Assembly: GCF_001428075.1 (NCBI RefSeq)
Contig: NZ_LMSI01000024.1
Location: forward strand, 62,001-126,000
Length of the DNA: 64,000 nucleotides
Reading direction: 5' to 3'
Origin: Arthrobacter sp. Soil764
GTDB taxonomy: Bacteria; Actinomycetota; Actinomycetes; Actinomycetales; Micrococcaceae
Part shown: positions 10,004 through 17,868 of the stretch, piece by piece
Position numbering within the stretch: position 1 is the first letter of the stretch
How the letters are laid out: every line of letters begins with the position of its first letter
The notes under the pieces: generated by a model
Databases searched by the model: none
Told to the model about the DNA's origin: nothing
What the model saw: only the letters and a program-made list of their open reading frames with translations
Made by a program: the position numbers and the translations under genes

Positions 10004-10668
10004 GCGGGTATCAGCTGGCGCTGCAGCAATTGGTCGATTCCGCGCTTCCTACCGGGGCCTTTGCGCACTCTCTGGGTTTTGAAAGCTACATCGATCGGGG
10101 ACTCGTGGTTGATGAGGCTGGTTTTGGGGTTTGGTTGTCCGCCTTCATCTCGCAGTCGCTTACTTACTCGGATGGGTTGGCCATTCGGTTTCTTTATGAG
10201 GGTGTGGATCTTGGGGAGTTGGATGCTCTCTTGTCTGCTTCTCTTTTGCCGCGGCAGGTTCGGGAGGCCTCCCTCAAGATGGGGTCGCGGCTGCTCGAGA
10301 TCGGCGGGGAGGTCTTTCCGTCTCCTGCGCTGGAACTGTACCGGGACCTGGTGACCAGCGGGCGGGCTGCCGGGCACCAGCCGCTCGCGTTCGCCGCCGT
10401 CGCCCGCTCCCTCGGCGTGCCCCAGCAGGAGGCGCTCGCCGCGTACCTTTTCGCCACCGTTACCACCCTGACGCAGAATGCCGTCCGCGCCATCCCGCTG
10501 GGTCAGAACGCAGGCCAGCGGGTGCTGCGAAAAGCGCACGACGACGTCGCTGCCGCCATCGAAGTGATCGCCCACCTCACGCCGGACGACCTTGGCGCCG
10601 TCAGCCCCGGACTCGAAATTTCGCAAATGCGGCACGAACGTCAACGTGCCCGGATGTTCATGAGCTAA
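10000..10668 (+). CDS. ureF: Urease accessory protein UreF
   Basis: UreF joins UreD and UreG in the activation complex that inserts nickel. Conserved residues begin at once: YQLALQQLVDSALPTGAFAH and SLGFESYIDRG, then QEALAAYLF and QNAVRAIPLGQ. GTG 10000 gives 222 aa, the usual size. GTG 9892 is also in frame and would add 36 residues read from the palindromic repeat, but those residues do not resemble UreF. About the first 300 nt use many T-ending codons and stand out from the GC-ending remainder. The start is therefore uncertain while the identity is not. Confidence 0.9.
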   Translation: MSGYQLALQQLVDSALPTGAFAHSLGFESYIDRGLVVDEAGFGVWLSAFISQSLTYSDGLAIRFLYEGVDLGELDALLSASLLPRQVREASLKMGSRLLEIGGEVFPSPALELYRDLVTSGRAAGHQPLAFAAVARSLGVPQQEALAAYLFATVTTLTQNAVRAIPLGQNAGQRVLRKAHDDVAAAIEVIAHLTPDDLGAVSPGLEISQMRHERQRARMFMS

Positions 10669-10693
10669 CTGGCTTTTATCTCAAGGAGGACAC

Positions 10694-11311
10694 ATGTCTG
10701 AACCCATCAAGATCGGCATCGGCGGACCCGTCGGCGCCGGCAAAACCCAACTCGTGGAGCGGCTCACCCGGCACATGAGCGGTGACATCTCCATGGCCGC
10801 CATCACCAACGACATCTACACCATCGAGGACGCCAAAATCCTCGCCGCCAACGGCATCCTCCCCGTGGACCGGATCATTGGTGTCGAAACCGGCGGCTGC
10901 CCGCACACCGCCATCCGCGAAGACACCTCCATGAACACCGCCGCCATCGAGGAGCTCAAGGCACGGCATCCTGACCTGCAGGTCATCTTCGTCGAATCCG
11001 GCGGCGACAACCTCTCCGCCACCTTCAGCCCCGAACTCGTGGACTTCTCCATCTACATCATCGACGTGGCCCAAGGCGAAAAAATCCCCCGCAAAGCCGG
11101 CCAGGGCATGATCAAGTCCGACCTCTTCATGATCAACAAAACCGACCTCGCACCCCACGTCGGCGCGGACCTCACTGTCATGGAACGGGATTCCCGCGAG
11201 TTCCGCGGCAACAAGCCCTTCTGCTTCACCAACCTCAAAACCGATGAAGGGCTCGACAAAGTCATCGATTGGATCCGCCGCGACGTCCTGATGCTTGATT
11301 TGGCCTCATGA
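10694..11311 (+). CDS. ureG: Urease accessory GTPase
   Basis: A SIMIBI-class GTPase that drives nickel transfer to urease. The P-loop GGPVGAGKTQL is at residues 10-20. GCPHTAIREDTSMN carries the Cys-Pro-His nickel motif, IFVESGGDNL is the switch region and NKTDLAPHVGAD the guanine specificity motif. Length (205 aa) is typical. AAGGAGG is placed 7-8 nt before the ATG. The stop overlaps the ureD ATG in ATGA. Confidence 0.97.
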   Translation: MSEPIKIGIGGPVGAGKTQLVERLTRHMSGDISMAAITNDIYTIEDAKILAANGILPVDRIIGVETGGCPHTAIREDTSMNTAAIEELKARHPDLQVIFVESGGDNLSATFSPELVDFSIYIIDVAQGEKIPRKAGQGMIKSDLFMINKTDLAPHVGADLTVMERDSREFRGNKPFCFTNLKTDEGLDKVIDWIRRDVLMLDLAS

Positions 11312-12255
11312 GTACGACGGCGGGAGCGCCACCGGCGGCTACACCGGATGTAAGGGGCCGTGCCCGCTTCGCGGTGCCCGCCACGCCGCGGCCCCTTCCA
11401 CCCGCGTCCGCTGATCGGCCCCCGATGGGAGAGCTTGAGCTTCGGGTGGCTGTTCGGGGGCAGCGTTCCGTTGCGAGTCACCAGTACCACCGGGGTGCTC
11501 TTCGCGTACTCCGGCCTCACTACCTCGATGACTCCGGGCAGGTTTGTTATGTCGTCCTGAATCCTGGCGGGGCTTATCTTGGGGCTGATCTCTTCCTGGT
11601 GGATGTGGAAGTCATGGACGGCGCTGATCTGTTGCTGACTACCCAGTCGGCGACGAAGGTTTACCGTACTCCCGGGTCTTTTGCTGAACAGCGGATGGCT
11701 GTCCGGCTGGGGGAGGGGGCGCGGCTGGAACTCATGCCGGACCAGCTCATCGCCTACCGTGAGGCCAGCTACCGGCAACGGACCTCCGTGACCCTGCGGC
11801 CGTCGTCGAGCATTGTCATGGCGGAAGTTGTGACCCCGGGGTGGTCGCCAGACGGGGCCGCTTTCCGGTACCAGGAAGTCCGGCTGCGGAACGAGATTCG
11901 TGTCGAAACCGATCAGGGCACCCAACTGCTGGCGCTGGATAACCTGCTGATCCGGCCGCCGCTCCACGACGTCACCGGGCTCGGTTTCATGGAGGGCTAC
12001 AGCCACCTGGGGTCGCTGGTGGTGGTGGACGCGCGGGTGGACCAGGCGCTCGCCGACGAACTGCACGGGCTGACCGCAGGCCGCGAAGCATTGACCGGCA
12101 TCTCCCTGACCCGCACCGTGTCCGGAACCACCGGGCTGGTGCTGCGCAGCCTCTCCAACAGCACCGATGAACTGAACCTGCTGCTCCGATCGTGCACGGA
12201 TCACCTGCGCGGACGCTGGTACGGGCAGGCCCCGCTGGACCTGAGGAAACACTGA
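11308..12255 (+). CDS. ureD: Urease accessory protein UreD/UreH
   Basis: UreD is the scaffold that binds apo-urease together with UreF and UreG. GELELRVAVRGQRSVASHQY, QSATKVYRTPG and LELMPDQLIAYREASYRQ match the family. ATG 11308 overlaps the ureG stop by 4 nt, so it is the natural start and gives 315 aa, about 35-40 longer than usual. The surplus is N-terminal and includes residues read in frame from repeat copy 2 (about residues 16-30). ATG 11425 would remove it but lacks a clear ribosome-binding site. The first 300 nt after the repeat are rich in T-ending codons. Confidence 0.92.
   Translation: MSTTAGAPPAATPDVRGRARFAVPATPRPLPPASADRPPMGELELRVAVRGQRSVASHQYHRGALRVLRPHYLDDSGQVCYVVLNPGGAYLGADLFLVDVEVMDGADLLLTTQSATKVYRTPGSFAEQRMAVRLGEGARLELMPDQLIAYREASYRQRTSVTLRPSSSIVMAEVVTPGWSPDGAAFRYQEVRLRNEIRVETDQGTQLLALDNLLIRPPLHDVTGLGFMEGYSHLGSLVVVDARVDQALADELHGLTAGREALTGISLTRTVSGTTGLVLRSLSNSTDELNLLLRSCTDHLRGRWYGQAPLDLRKH
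11352..11397. repeat. Palindromic repeat element, copy 2, inside ureD
   Basis: The 42-nt core (11354-11395) is identical to 9913-9954. The inverted arms here are only 9 bp (11352-11360 and 11389-11397), so the core is shared and the outer arms differ. It lies inside the ureD frame, about 45 nt after the start, and is read through without a stop. Confidence 0.85.
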
Positions 12256-13292
12256 TGGCCAGCATCGGCGACCTCTACCGCGGCCGGGACGCACTGCCGC
12301 TCCGGACCCGGGTGCTGTTCACCTTCGGTGCCGTCGCCGCGCTCCATGCCGCCGCCGTCGTACTTCTGCTCGCCGGAAACATCACCGGGGCGAGCCACCC
12401 GCTGACCTGGGGCCTGGTCCTGACGGCTTACCTTGCGGGCGTAAAGCACAGCTACGACTGGGACCATCTGGCCGCGATCGACAACTCCACGCGCAAGTTC
12501 GTGGCCGACCGGCGGGATCCGGTGAGCGTCGGGTTCGCCTTCAGCCTGGGCCACAGTTCGGTGGTGGCCCTGGCAGGCGTGCTGGTGGTTGCCGGTGCAT
12601 CCATGATGGGCGGGCTGATGCAGGACGGCAGCGCCGGAAATCTGGTCCTGGGCCTGGCAGGCAGCGGTGTGTCCGGGTTGTTCCTGCTTGCCATGGGCCT
12701 GTTCAACGGCTCCGCGTTCACGCGTTCGCTTTCCGCCTACCGGCGCTCCCGGGGCGGCGCCGCCGTCGATCCCCGGGACCTGGAGCCGCAGGGCCTGGTG
12801 GCGCGGCTCCTCGCCAAGCCCCTGTCCCGGGTGCGCCGGCCGCGGAACATCTACATCATCGGCTTCCTCTTCGGACTGGGGTTCGATACCGCCACCACCA
12901 TCGGCCTGCTGATGATGGCGACGGCGGCCTCGCTGGCCGGCGTGCCGCCCTTCGCCCTGCTTGCGCTGCCGCTTGGCTTCGCTGCCGCCATGACCCTGTG
13001 CGACTCGCTGAACGGAATGGCCATGATGCGGATGTACCGCTCAGCCCTGGACCACCACCAGCGGAAGCTCGGCTTCAACGCGCTGGTCACGGGCATCTCC
13101 GCAGCCTCGGCATTGTTCATCGCCGTGATCACCCTGGGCGGGTTCTTCCATGCCGCGTTTGCCCTCGACGACCCGCTGCTTGCGTGGCTCGGATCAATCG
13201 ACCTGGGCGACGCCGGCCTGTTGCTGGTGGCGCTGCTTCTGGCGGTGTGGGGCGCATCGGCGCTGGCGTCGAGGCAGGCACGGAGCGGATAA
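12255..13292 (+). CDS. Nickel/cobalt permease, NiCoT (HoxN/NixA) family
   Basis: A 345-aa integral membrane permease with about eight hydrophobic helices that imports Ni(II), the urease cofactor. It has the signature H-x4-D-H (HSYDWDHLAAIDN, about residue 65), FSLGHSSVV and LGFDTATTIGLL, all family motifs for metal selectivity. ATG 12255 shares a base with the ureD TGA, so it is the last gene of the urease operon. Supplying nickel as the enzyme is made explains the linkage. Confidence 0.94.
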   Translation: MASIGDLYRGRDALPLRTRVLFTFGAVAALHAAAVVLLLAGNITGASHPLTWGLVLTAYLAGVKHSYDWDHLAAIDNSTRKFVADRRDPVSVGFAFSLGHSSVVALAGVLVVAGASMMGGLMQDGSAGNLVLGLAGSGVSGLFLLAMGLFNGSAFTRSLSAYRRSRGGAAVDPRDLEPQGLVARLLAKPLSRVRRPRNIYIIGFLFGLGFDTATTIGLLMMATAASLAGVPPFALLALPLGFAAAMTLCDSLNGMAMMRMYRSALDHHQRKLGFNALVTGISAASALFIAVITLGGFFHAAFALDDPLLAWLGSIDLGDAGLLLVALLLAVWGASALASRQARSG

Positions 13293-13330
13293 GGGCGCGG
13301 TGCCGGCATTCACTTCCGGCTCCGCGCCCT
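13292..13330. terminator. Bidirectional hairpin between convergent genes
   Basis: Arms AGGGCGCGGTGCCGG (13292-13306) and CCGGCTCCGCGCCCT (13316-13330) pair with one mismatch around a 9-nt loop. The position between the ends of the nickel permease and the convergent beta-helix gene fits a terminator. No long T-run follows. Confidence 0.55.
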
Positions 13331-13359
13331 GCATCCTTACTGAATGGTCTTCAGCTCCT

Positions 13360-15291
13360 TCAGCCGAAATCGGCTACATAGCTGGGTACTCCGACGGCGT
13401 CCGTTGAGACGGGTGCCCCGGTGTCATTGACCACGTGGTCCAGCGTGCCGGCGCCCAGGTTGACTGTCAGCAGGCTGTGCAGCTTCACGCCCGGCGTGAC
13501 CGGCACCTCGAAACCGCGGGTTGCGTGGATGGTGGGGTCCACGTTGTTGTACACATAGCTGCCGCCGCCCCACAGTTCGTGGGTTTTGACGGTGTCTGCG
13601 ATCTTGTAGCCGGCCCAACCCAGGACCCCATCGTGCTGCCAGGCGGCCTGATTGGGGGCGTCGTAGGGCAGTTCATTCTGGAAGAAGATGGTTCTGCCGT
13701 TTTCACCGTTCCAGATGACGTTGTACTCCTGGTAGTGCTCCACGAACAGACCCGTGGCAGTGACGTTGTCGCCGTTGATGATGACGCCGTTCCGGCCGGT
13801 ATTGGTGGTCCAGCCGACGCCGTTACCGTGGTCGGCGCGCCAGGCCCAGATGTGGTCAAGGAGGACGTTGTCGCTGTTGACCTCCAAGCTGACCGAGGCT
13901 TTGCCCACGTGGGGTCCGCCGATGCGGAAGAACACGTCGTGGAGCGTGGTGGGGTTGGTGGGATCACTGCGCACGGCAGAGTTGGCGGGGCCGCCCCCTG
14001 CGCCCGGGATTGCCTTGCCGATGCGCATCAGGGCAGGGGAGTTGACCTCGCCCGCGTCGACGGTGACCGCAGCGATGTCCACTCCAGGGACATCCGCCAC
14101 CGTCAGCGGAACCGATCCGTTGACGGCGGTAAGTGTTGCCATTCCGAGCCCGAGCACTACGGTTCCGGCCCTCTTGACCTCGATGCTGTGGTCAATGTCG
14201 TAGACCCCGGGGGTCAGGATGAGGTTCTTTCCGCGGGCCAGTTGGGAGTTGATGGCCTGCACTGAATCGCCGGGCTTGGCGATGTAGAAGTCGGCCAAGG
14301 GGATGCTGCGGCCCTCCGTCGGACCGTTTTCCCATGTGGTCCCCGCGGAGTCCTGGCGGACGGCTGGCACGAACACGCTGTACTCGCCGGCCGGATCCAC
14401 GGTCAGGTATGGCTTCTCACGGCTGATCGGGGTGCTGTCCAGCGTGGTGTACGGCGGGTTCGGGAAGGAATCGGCAGGTGCCCCGTTCACGCCCGAGAAC
14501 ACCTGGTTCCAGACTCCGTTGGACCAGCTGCCGATGCTGCTGTCGCGCACCAGGTACTGCTGCTGGGAGCCATTGATGACGGCACCCGTCTTTGAGTCCG
14601 CTATGAAGCCGCCGCTGGCGTACTGCGGACCGGCGGTGCAGTAGTCCATCAGGGAGAGGTTGCCGCCGGTGATGTTGACCCTGCGCATGGGGGAGGCCTG
14701 GGATGCTGCCCAGAAGTTGGCGGAGCTGCGGCAGCCTTCGAGACCTGTGACGTTGATGGTGAGGTTGGACAGGGAGCGCCAGAAGTTGTTCAGCGCGATG
14801 CAGTTGTCCGCGGTGAGGCAGCGGTTGTAGACGTCCACGTGGCCGTTGATGGTGACATCAGTGGGGGCAGCGCCGAGCCCGGCCACCTCGGTGGAGTAGC
14901 CCACCTGGACGATCAGCGGCTCTTCGGGAGTGCCGTAGGTGCCGGGTTTGAACAGCAGTGAGTAGCGCTTTGAGCCCATTTCATCGTCCACCTGTTGGGC
15001 GGCGATCGCATCAACCGTGGCCTGGATCTGCGCCACCGGCATGCTGGGGTCGAATACGTACGTATTGGGGCCGAACGGGTTCTGCACTGCCTGGGGTGGA
15101 GTTTCCGGCGCGGCGGGTGCCTGCTGTGCTGGTGCCGTGGACGGGGCTGACGGCACGGCGTGCGCCGGAGCGGTCCCGCCGGCGGCGAAAAGTCCAACGA
15201 GAAGGGCGGTGGCGGCCGCAACGGTGCCGGGATGACGCCGGCGATCCGCTGGAAGGGGGCCGGATGAATCAGGGCGTAAGGCTAGCGGCAT
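13360..15291 (-). CDS. Secreted right-handed beta-helix protein (GH55-like)
   Basis: A 643-aa exported protein. An N-terminal signal peptide (about residues 20-45, VAAATALLVGLFAAGG then APAHA) precedes an Ala/Pro linker and a long repeat-rich domain. Features such as YALLFKPGTYG-like residues (YSLLFKPGTYG), NFWRSLSNLTIN, LLDHIWAWRADHG and GLFVEHYQEYNVIWNGENG fit pectate-lyase/GH55-type beta-helices, often mislabelled adenylyl cyclase or coagulation-factor domain proteins. The substrate is unknown, probably a plant or fungal polysaccharide. The start at 15291 is chosen because the open frame upstream is antisense to the LacI gene. Two LacI operators lie 70-140 nt upstream. Confidence 0.8.
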   Translation of the reverse strand: MPLALRPDSSGPLPADRRRHPGTVAAATALLVGLFAAGGTAPAHAVPSAPSTAPAQQAPAAPETPPQAVQNPFGPNTYVFDPSMPVAQIQATVDAIAAQQVDDEMGSKRYSLLFKPGTYGTPEEPLIVQVGYSTEVAGLGAAPTDVTINGHVDVYNRCLTADNCIALNNFWRSLSNLTINVTGLEGCRSSANFWAASQASPMRRVNITGGNLSLMDYCTAGPQYASGGFIADSKTGAVINGSQQQYLVRDSSIGSWSNGVWNQVFSGVNGAPADSFPNPPYTTLDSTPISREKPYLTVDPAGEYSVFVPAVRQDSAGTTWENGPTEGRSIPLADFYIAKPGDSVQAINSQLARGKNLILTPGVYDIDHSIEVKRAGTVVLGLGMATLTAVNGSVPLTVADVPGVDIAAVTVDAGEVNSPALMRIGKAIPGAGGGPANSAVRSDPTNPTTLHDVFFRIGGPHVGKASVSLEVNSDNVLLDHIWAWRADHGNGVGWTTNTGRNGVIINGDNVTATGLFVEHYQEYNVIWNGENGRTIFFQNELPYDAPNQAAWQHDGVLGWAGYKIADTVKTHELWGGGSYVYNNVDPTIHATRGFEVPVTPGVKLHSLLTVNLGAGTLDHVVNDTGAPVSTDAVGVPSYVADFG

Positions 15292-15359
15292 TGCTGGTCC
15301 TGTCAGTGGAGGGGCTGGACGACCACGACGGCTGCGACAGGCAGCCGGGGTCGAGTGGT

Positions 15360-15371
15360 GGGAGCGCTCCC
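15360..15371. promoter_or_regulatory. LacI-type operator 1 (perfect palindrome)
   Basis: GGGAGCGCTCCC is a 12-nt perfect palindrome with central CG, as LacI/GalR regulators recognise. An identical copy lies 58 nt away at 15418. Both sit between the divergent beta-helix gene and the LacI gene. Confidence 0.75.
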
Positions 15372-15417
15372 GTCGGGGAAGCCTAGCATCGGGTTTTTGT
15401 CTCGGCAAGGGTTTCAC

Positions 15418-15429
15418 GGGAGCGCTCCC
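15418..15429. promoter_or_regulatory. LacI-type operator 2 (perfect palindrome)
   Basis: Identical to operator 1. It lies about 30 nt before the LacI start codon, so it likely serves autoregulation, while operator 1 lies nearer the beta-helix gene. The 58-nt spacing is about 5.5 helical turns. Confidence 0.75.
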
Positions 15430-15459
15430 ACGCGGGAGTGGTGTCGTATTGTCGGTGTA

Positions 15460-16512
15460 ATGAACGAAAAGACCAGCCGCGATGCCCTGGCCGTAGCAGG
15501 GCGGACAAGTCCCACCCTGGAGGACCTGGCATCGGCCGCCGGCGTGTCCCGATCCACTGCTTCGCGTGCCATCAACGGCGGATCCAAGGTGAGCCCGGAA
15601 GCCCAGGCCGCGGTTGACGCTGCGATCGTGGCGCTGGGCTACACGCCAAACCGTGCGGCGCGAAGCCTGGTCACCCGGCGCACGGGTTCGGTGGCGCTGG
15701 TCATCCCCGAGCCGGACGCCCGGGTCATGATGGACCCGTATTTCGCCGCGGTGATCACCGGAGTCAATGAAGCACTCCGGGACACGGACCTGCAGCTGGT
15801 CCTGCTCATGTCCCGGGCAGGGGACGACTCCGCACGGACCATCCGCTACCTTCGCGGTGGCCACGTCGACGGTGCGATCGTGGTGTCCCACCACCGCGCC
15901 GACGACTGGGTGGAAACCCTGGGCGCCACCGGGTTGCCAACTGTCTTCATCGGCAGGCCGTGGGACACGGCATCCGGGATTCCCTACGTTGACCTCGACA
16001 ACTTCGAGGGCGGACGACTGGCGGCACGGCACCTGGCGGGCATCGGCCGCACCAGGCTCGGAAGTATCGCCGGCCCCACTGACATGACGGCCGCCGTCGA
16101 CCGCCTGGACGGATGGCTGCAGGGACTTAGGGAAGCCGGCCTCCAGCCCGGGCCCGTCATCCACGGCGACTTTACGACGGCGGGAGGTGCCGACGCAGCG
16201 AAGAGCCTCATGGACGGGACGCCTGGGCTGGACGGCGTGTTCGCTGCATCCGACCTCATGGCGCTTGGCGTCGTGGACACGATGCGCGCCGCGGGTCGTC
16301 GCGTTCCGGAGGATGTGGCGGTGGTGGGCTTCGACAACCACGACATCCAGGCGGCAAACGGACTGGGACTCACCACGGTGGCCCATCCCATGGTTGACAT
16401 GGCGGCAACCGCAGGACGGCTTCTCGCCCGGGCCATTGAGGAGCCGGGGATCGCCCTGGAGTCCGTCATTTATCCGGCGGACCTGGTGGTGCGCGGAAGC
16501 ACTGCTTCCTGA
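15460..16512 (+). CDS. LacI-family transcriptional regulator
   Basis: A 350-aa repressor. The helix-turn-helix is at about residues 20-42 (TLEDLASAAGVSRSTASRAI), followed by the hinge (YTPNRAARSLVTRRTGSVAL) and a sugar-binding domain ending GFDNHDIQAANGLGLTTV. ATG 15460 is used because the open frame upstream covers the operators and has no family match. Divergence from the beta-helix gene and the two intervening palindromes make it the likely repressor of that gene. Confidence 0.93.
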   Translation: MNEKTSRDALAVAGRTSPTLEDLASAAGVSRSTASRAINGGSKVSPEAQAAVDAAIVALGYTPNRAARSLVTRRTGSVALVIPEPDARVMMDPYFAAVITGVNEALRDTDLQLVLLMSRAGDDSARTIRYLRGGHVDGAIVVSHHRADDWVETLGATGLPTVFIGRPWDTASGIPYVDLDNFEGGRLAARHLAGIGRTRLGSIAGPTDMTAAVDRLDGWLQGLREAGLQPGPVIHGDFTTAGGADAAKSLMDGTPGLDGVFAASDLMALGVVDTMRAAGRRVPEDVAVVGFDNHDIQAANGLGLTTVAHPMVDMAATAGRLLARAIEEPGIALESVIYPADLVVRGSTAS

Positions 16513-16543
16513 CCGCAGGTACAGACCTTTGCCCAGCGGAGGA

Positions 16544-16993
16544 TTAGGCCGCGATCCCGCCCTTGGCCTTCCGGTGGGTCCGGTGCCTTGCCGGTGCCAG
16601 GCGTGAGTGCGCCCCGGCCAGGACCTCGCTGCCGTCAGGCACTGTGCTGTCGGTATCCAAATGGACGCCGTGCTCAATCAGCACGCTGGAACCGATCCGC
16701 GAGTGGCTGCCGATGTGCACCCGGTTGCCGATCACGGTGCCCCGGCCGATGCGCACGCCGTCCCCGATCACCGTCCGGTCACCAATGGTCGCGTCCCGGT
16801 CGATCCAGCTGCCATGTCCAATGCGGCAGCCCGAACCCACCCTGGCGCCGTGTTCCACGTAGGTCAGGGCCCCGATCCTGGCGCTCTCCGCCACCGTGGC
16901 TCCGGGCGCGATGAGCCCGCCGCCGTTGTCGTGGCGGGCATACCGGGTGACCTTCCCGGCGTCGTCCTCGAATGACACAAACTTTGCCGTCAT
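16544..16993 (-). CDS. Left-handed beta-helix hexapeptide-repeat protein
   Basis: The central residues form repeated hexapeptides of the [LIV]-G-x4 type (IGALTY, VGSGCR, IGHGSW, IGDRTV, IGDGVR, IGRGTV, IGNRVH, IGSHSR). This is the LbetaH fold of acyltransferases and gamma-carbonic anhydrase-like proteins. At 149 aa it is a single-domain protein that would work as a trimer. A catalytic set of His residues is not certain, so the reaction cannot be named. The tail is Arg/His/Lys-rich. Confidence 0.75.
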   Translation of the reverse strand: MTAKFVSFEDDAGKVTRYARHDNGGGLIAPGATVAESARIGALTYVEHGARVGSGCRIGHGSWIDRDATIGDRTVIGDGVRIGRGTVIGNRVHIGSHSRIGSSVLIEHGVHLDTDSTVPDGSEVLAGAHSRLAPARHRTHRKAKGGIAA

Positions 16994-17089
16994 ACCATCC
17001 CTCGTTAACGCCGCGGTTATTTACCGCGCAGTAAGTTAACGGGCGGGAACCCGTTGAGATTCCCGGACGGGCACGTGAAAGGGCGGAAG

Positions 17090-17770
17090 CTACGCCACCA
17101 GGTTGGCGGCGGCGGTGTCCATGTGCTCCAGGATGGTCTTGCGTGCCAGGGTGGCATCCCCGGTGTCGATGGCAGCCACGATGTCCTTGTGGCGGTCCAC
17201 GCTCATGTTGCTGACACCCTTTTCCAGGCCCGCGAACATGATGGACATCCGGATGGAGCCCTCCAGTGATTCCCACGAGTGGAGCAGCGTTTCGTTTCCG
17301 GTGAGCCGGCAGAGGGTGCGGTGGAACTCGAGGTCCGATTCGATCCGTTCCTCCAGGGTGCCGTTGGCTGCGGCGTCCATGGCGTCGACGGCCTTGTGCA
17401 GGGACTCGGTGACCTGCTGCCGGTCCGGCAGTTCACACAGGGTCCGGGCGGCGAGGGACTCCAGGGCGGCGCGGACGGCGTAGATGTCCCGGATTTCCTT
17501 TTCGTCCAGGTGCCGGACCGACAGCCTGCCGCGGGGCCCGGCGGACAGCAGGCCTTCCTGCTCCAGTTGGCGGAGGGCTTCGCGGAGGGTGCCGCGGCTG
17601 ATCTGCAGCATCTCGGACAGTTCGGTCTCCACCAGGTGCCGCCCGGGCTCCAGCTCGCCACTGGTGATGGCGGTCCGCAGCGCGGAGAGGGCCTGTTCGC
17701 GCAGGCTCTTCCTTTCAAGTCCCAGCAGCGGGGCGGTCAGTCCGGCCATGGCTTCTGTCCTCAATGTCAT
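17090..17770 (-). CDS. GntR-family (FadR/FCD) regulator
   Basis: A 226-aa regulator. The winged helix (LREQALSALRTAITSGELEP, then ETELSEMLQISRGTLREAL) is at about residues 22-75. The all-helical FCD effector domain follows, with metal/effector residues around DLEFHRTLCRLTGN and SVDRHKDIVAAI. ATG 17770 starts directly below a perfect operator-like palindrome at 17775. The same half-sites recur in the divergent promoter region at 21228-21311, so it probably represses both its own gene and the sugar cluster. Effector likely a sugar, a sugar acid or a phosphate of one. Confidence 0.9.
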   Translation of the reverse strand: MTLRTEAMAGLTAPLLGLERKSLREQALSALRTAITSGELEPGRHLVETELSEMLQISRGTLREALRQLEQEGLLSAGPRGRLSVRHLDEKEIRDIYAVRAALESLAARTLCELPDRQQVTESLHKAVDAMDAAANGTLEERIESDLEFHRTLCRLTGNETLLHSWESLEGSIRMSIMFAGLEKGVSNMSVDRHKDIVAAIDTGDATLARKTILEHMDTAAANLVA

Positions 17771-17774
17771 AAGT

Positions 17775-17790
17775 CGACTGTTTACAGTCG
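17775..17790. promoter_or_regulatory. GntR operator upstream of its own gene
   Basis: A perfect 16-nt palindrome, CGACTGTTTACAGTCG. The core ACTGTnnACAGT recurs at 21273 and 21300. It lies 5 nt from the GntR start codon, where binding would block transcription. Confidence 0.75.
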
Positions 17791-17809
17791 GTAGTGGTTC
17801 GATCTTACG

Positions 17810-17854
17810 GCAGAAAGCACGGCTCCGGCCTAGGACCGGTGCCGTGCTTTCTGC
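17810..17854. terminator. Strong hairpin after the transketolase genes
   Basis: Nineteen-nt arms (17810-17828 and 17836-17854) pair with one mismatch around a 7-nt loop. The hairpin lies beyond the end of the leftward transketolase operon and before the leftward GntR promoter, so it should separate the two units. A T-run is lacking. Confidence 0.6.
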
Positions 17855-17868
17855 ATATCCGGTTTTCC

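Noticed and set aside
15292..16677. N-terminal extension of the beta-helix frame to 16677
   Set aside because: It is entirely antisense to the LacI gene and covers its operators. A proper signal peptide begins at 15291.
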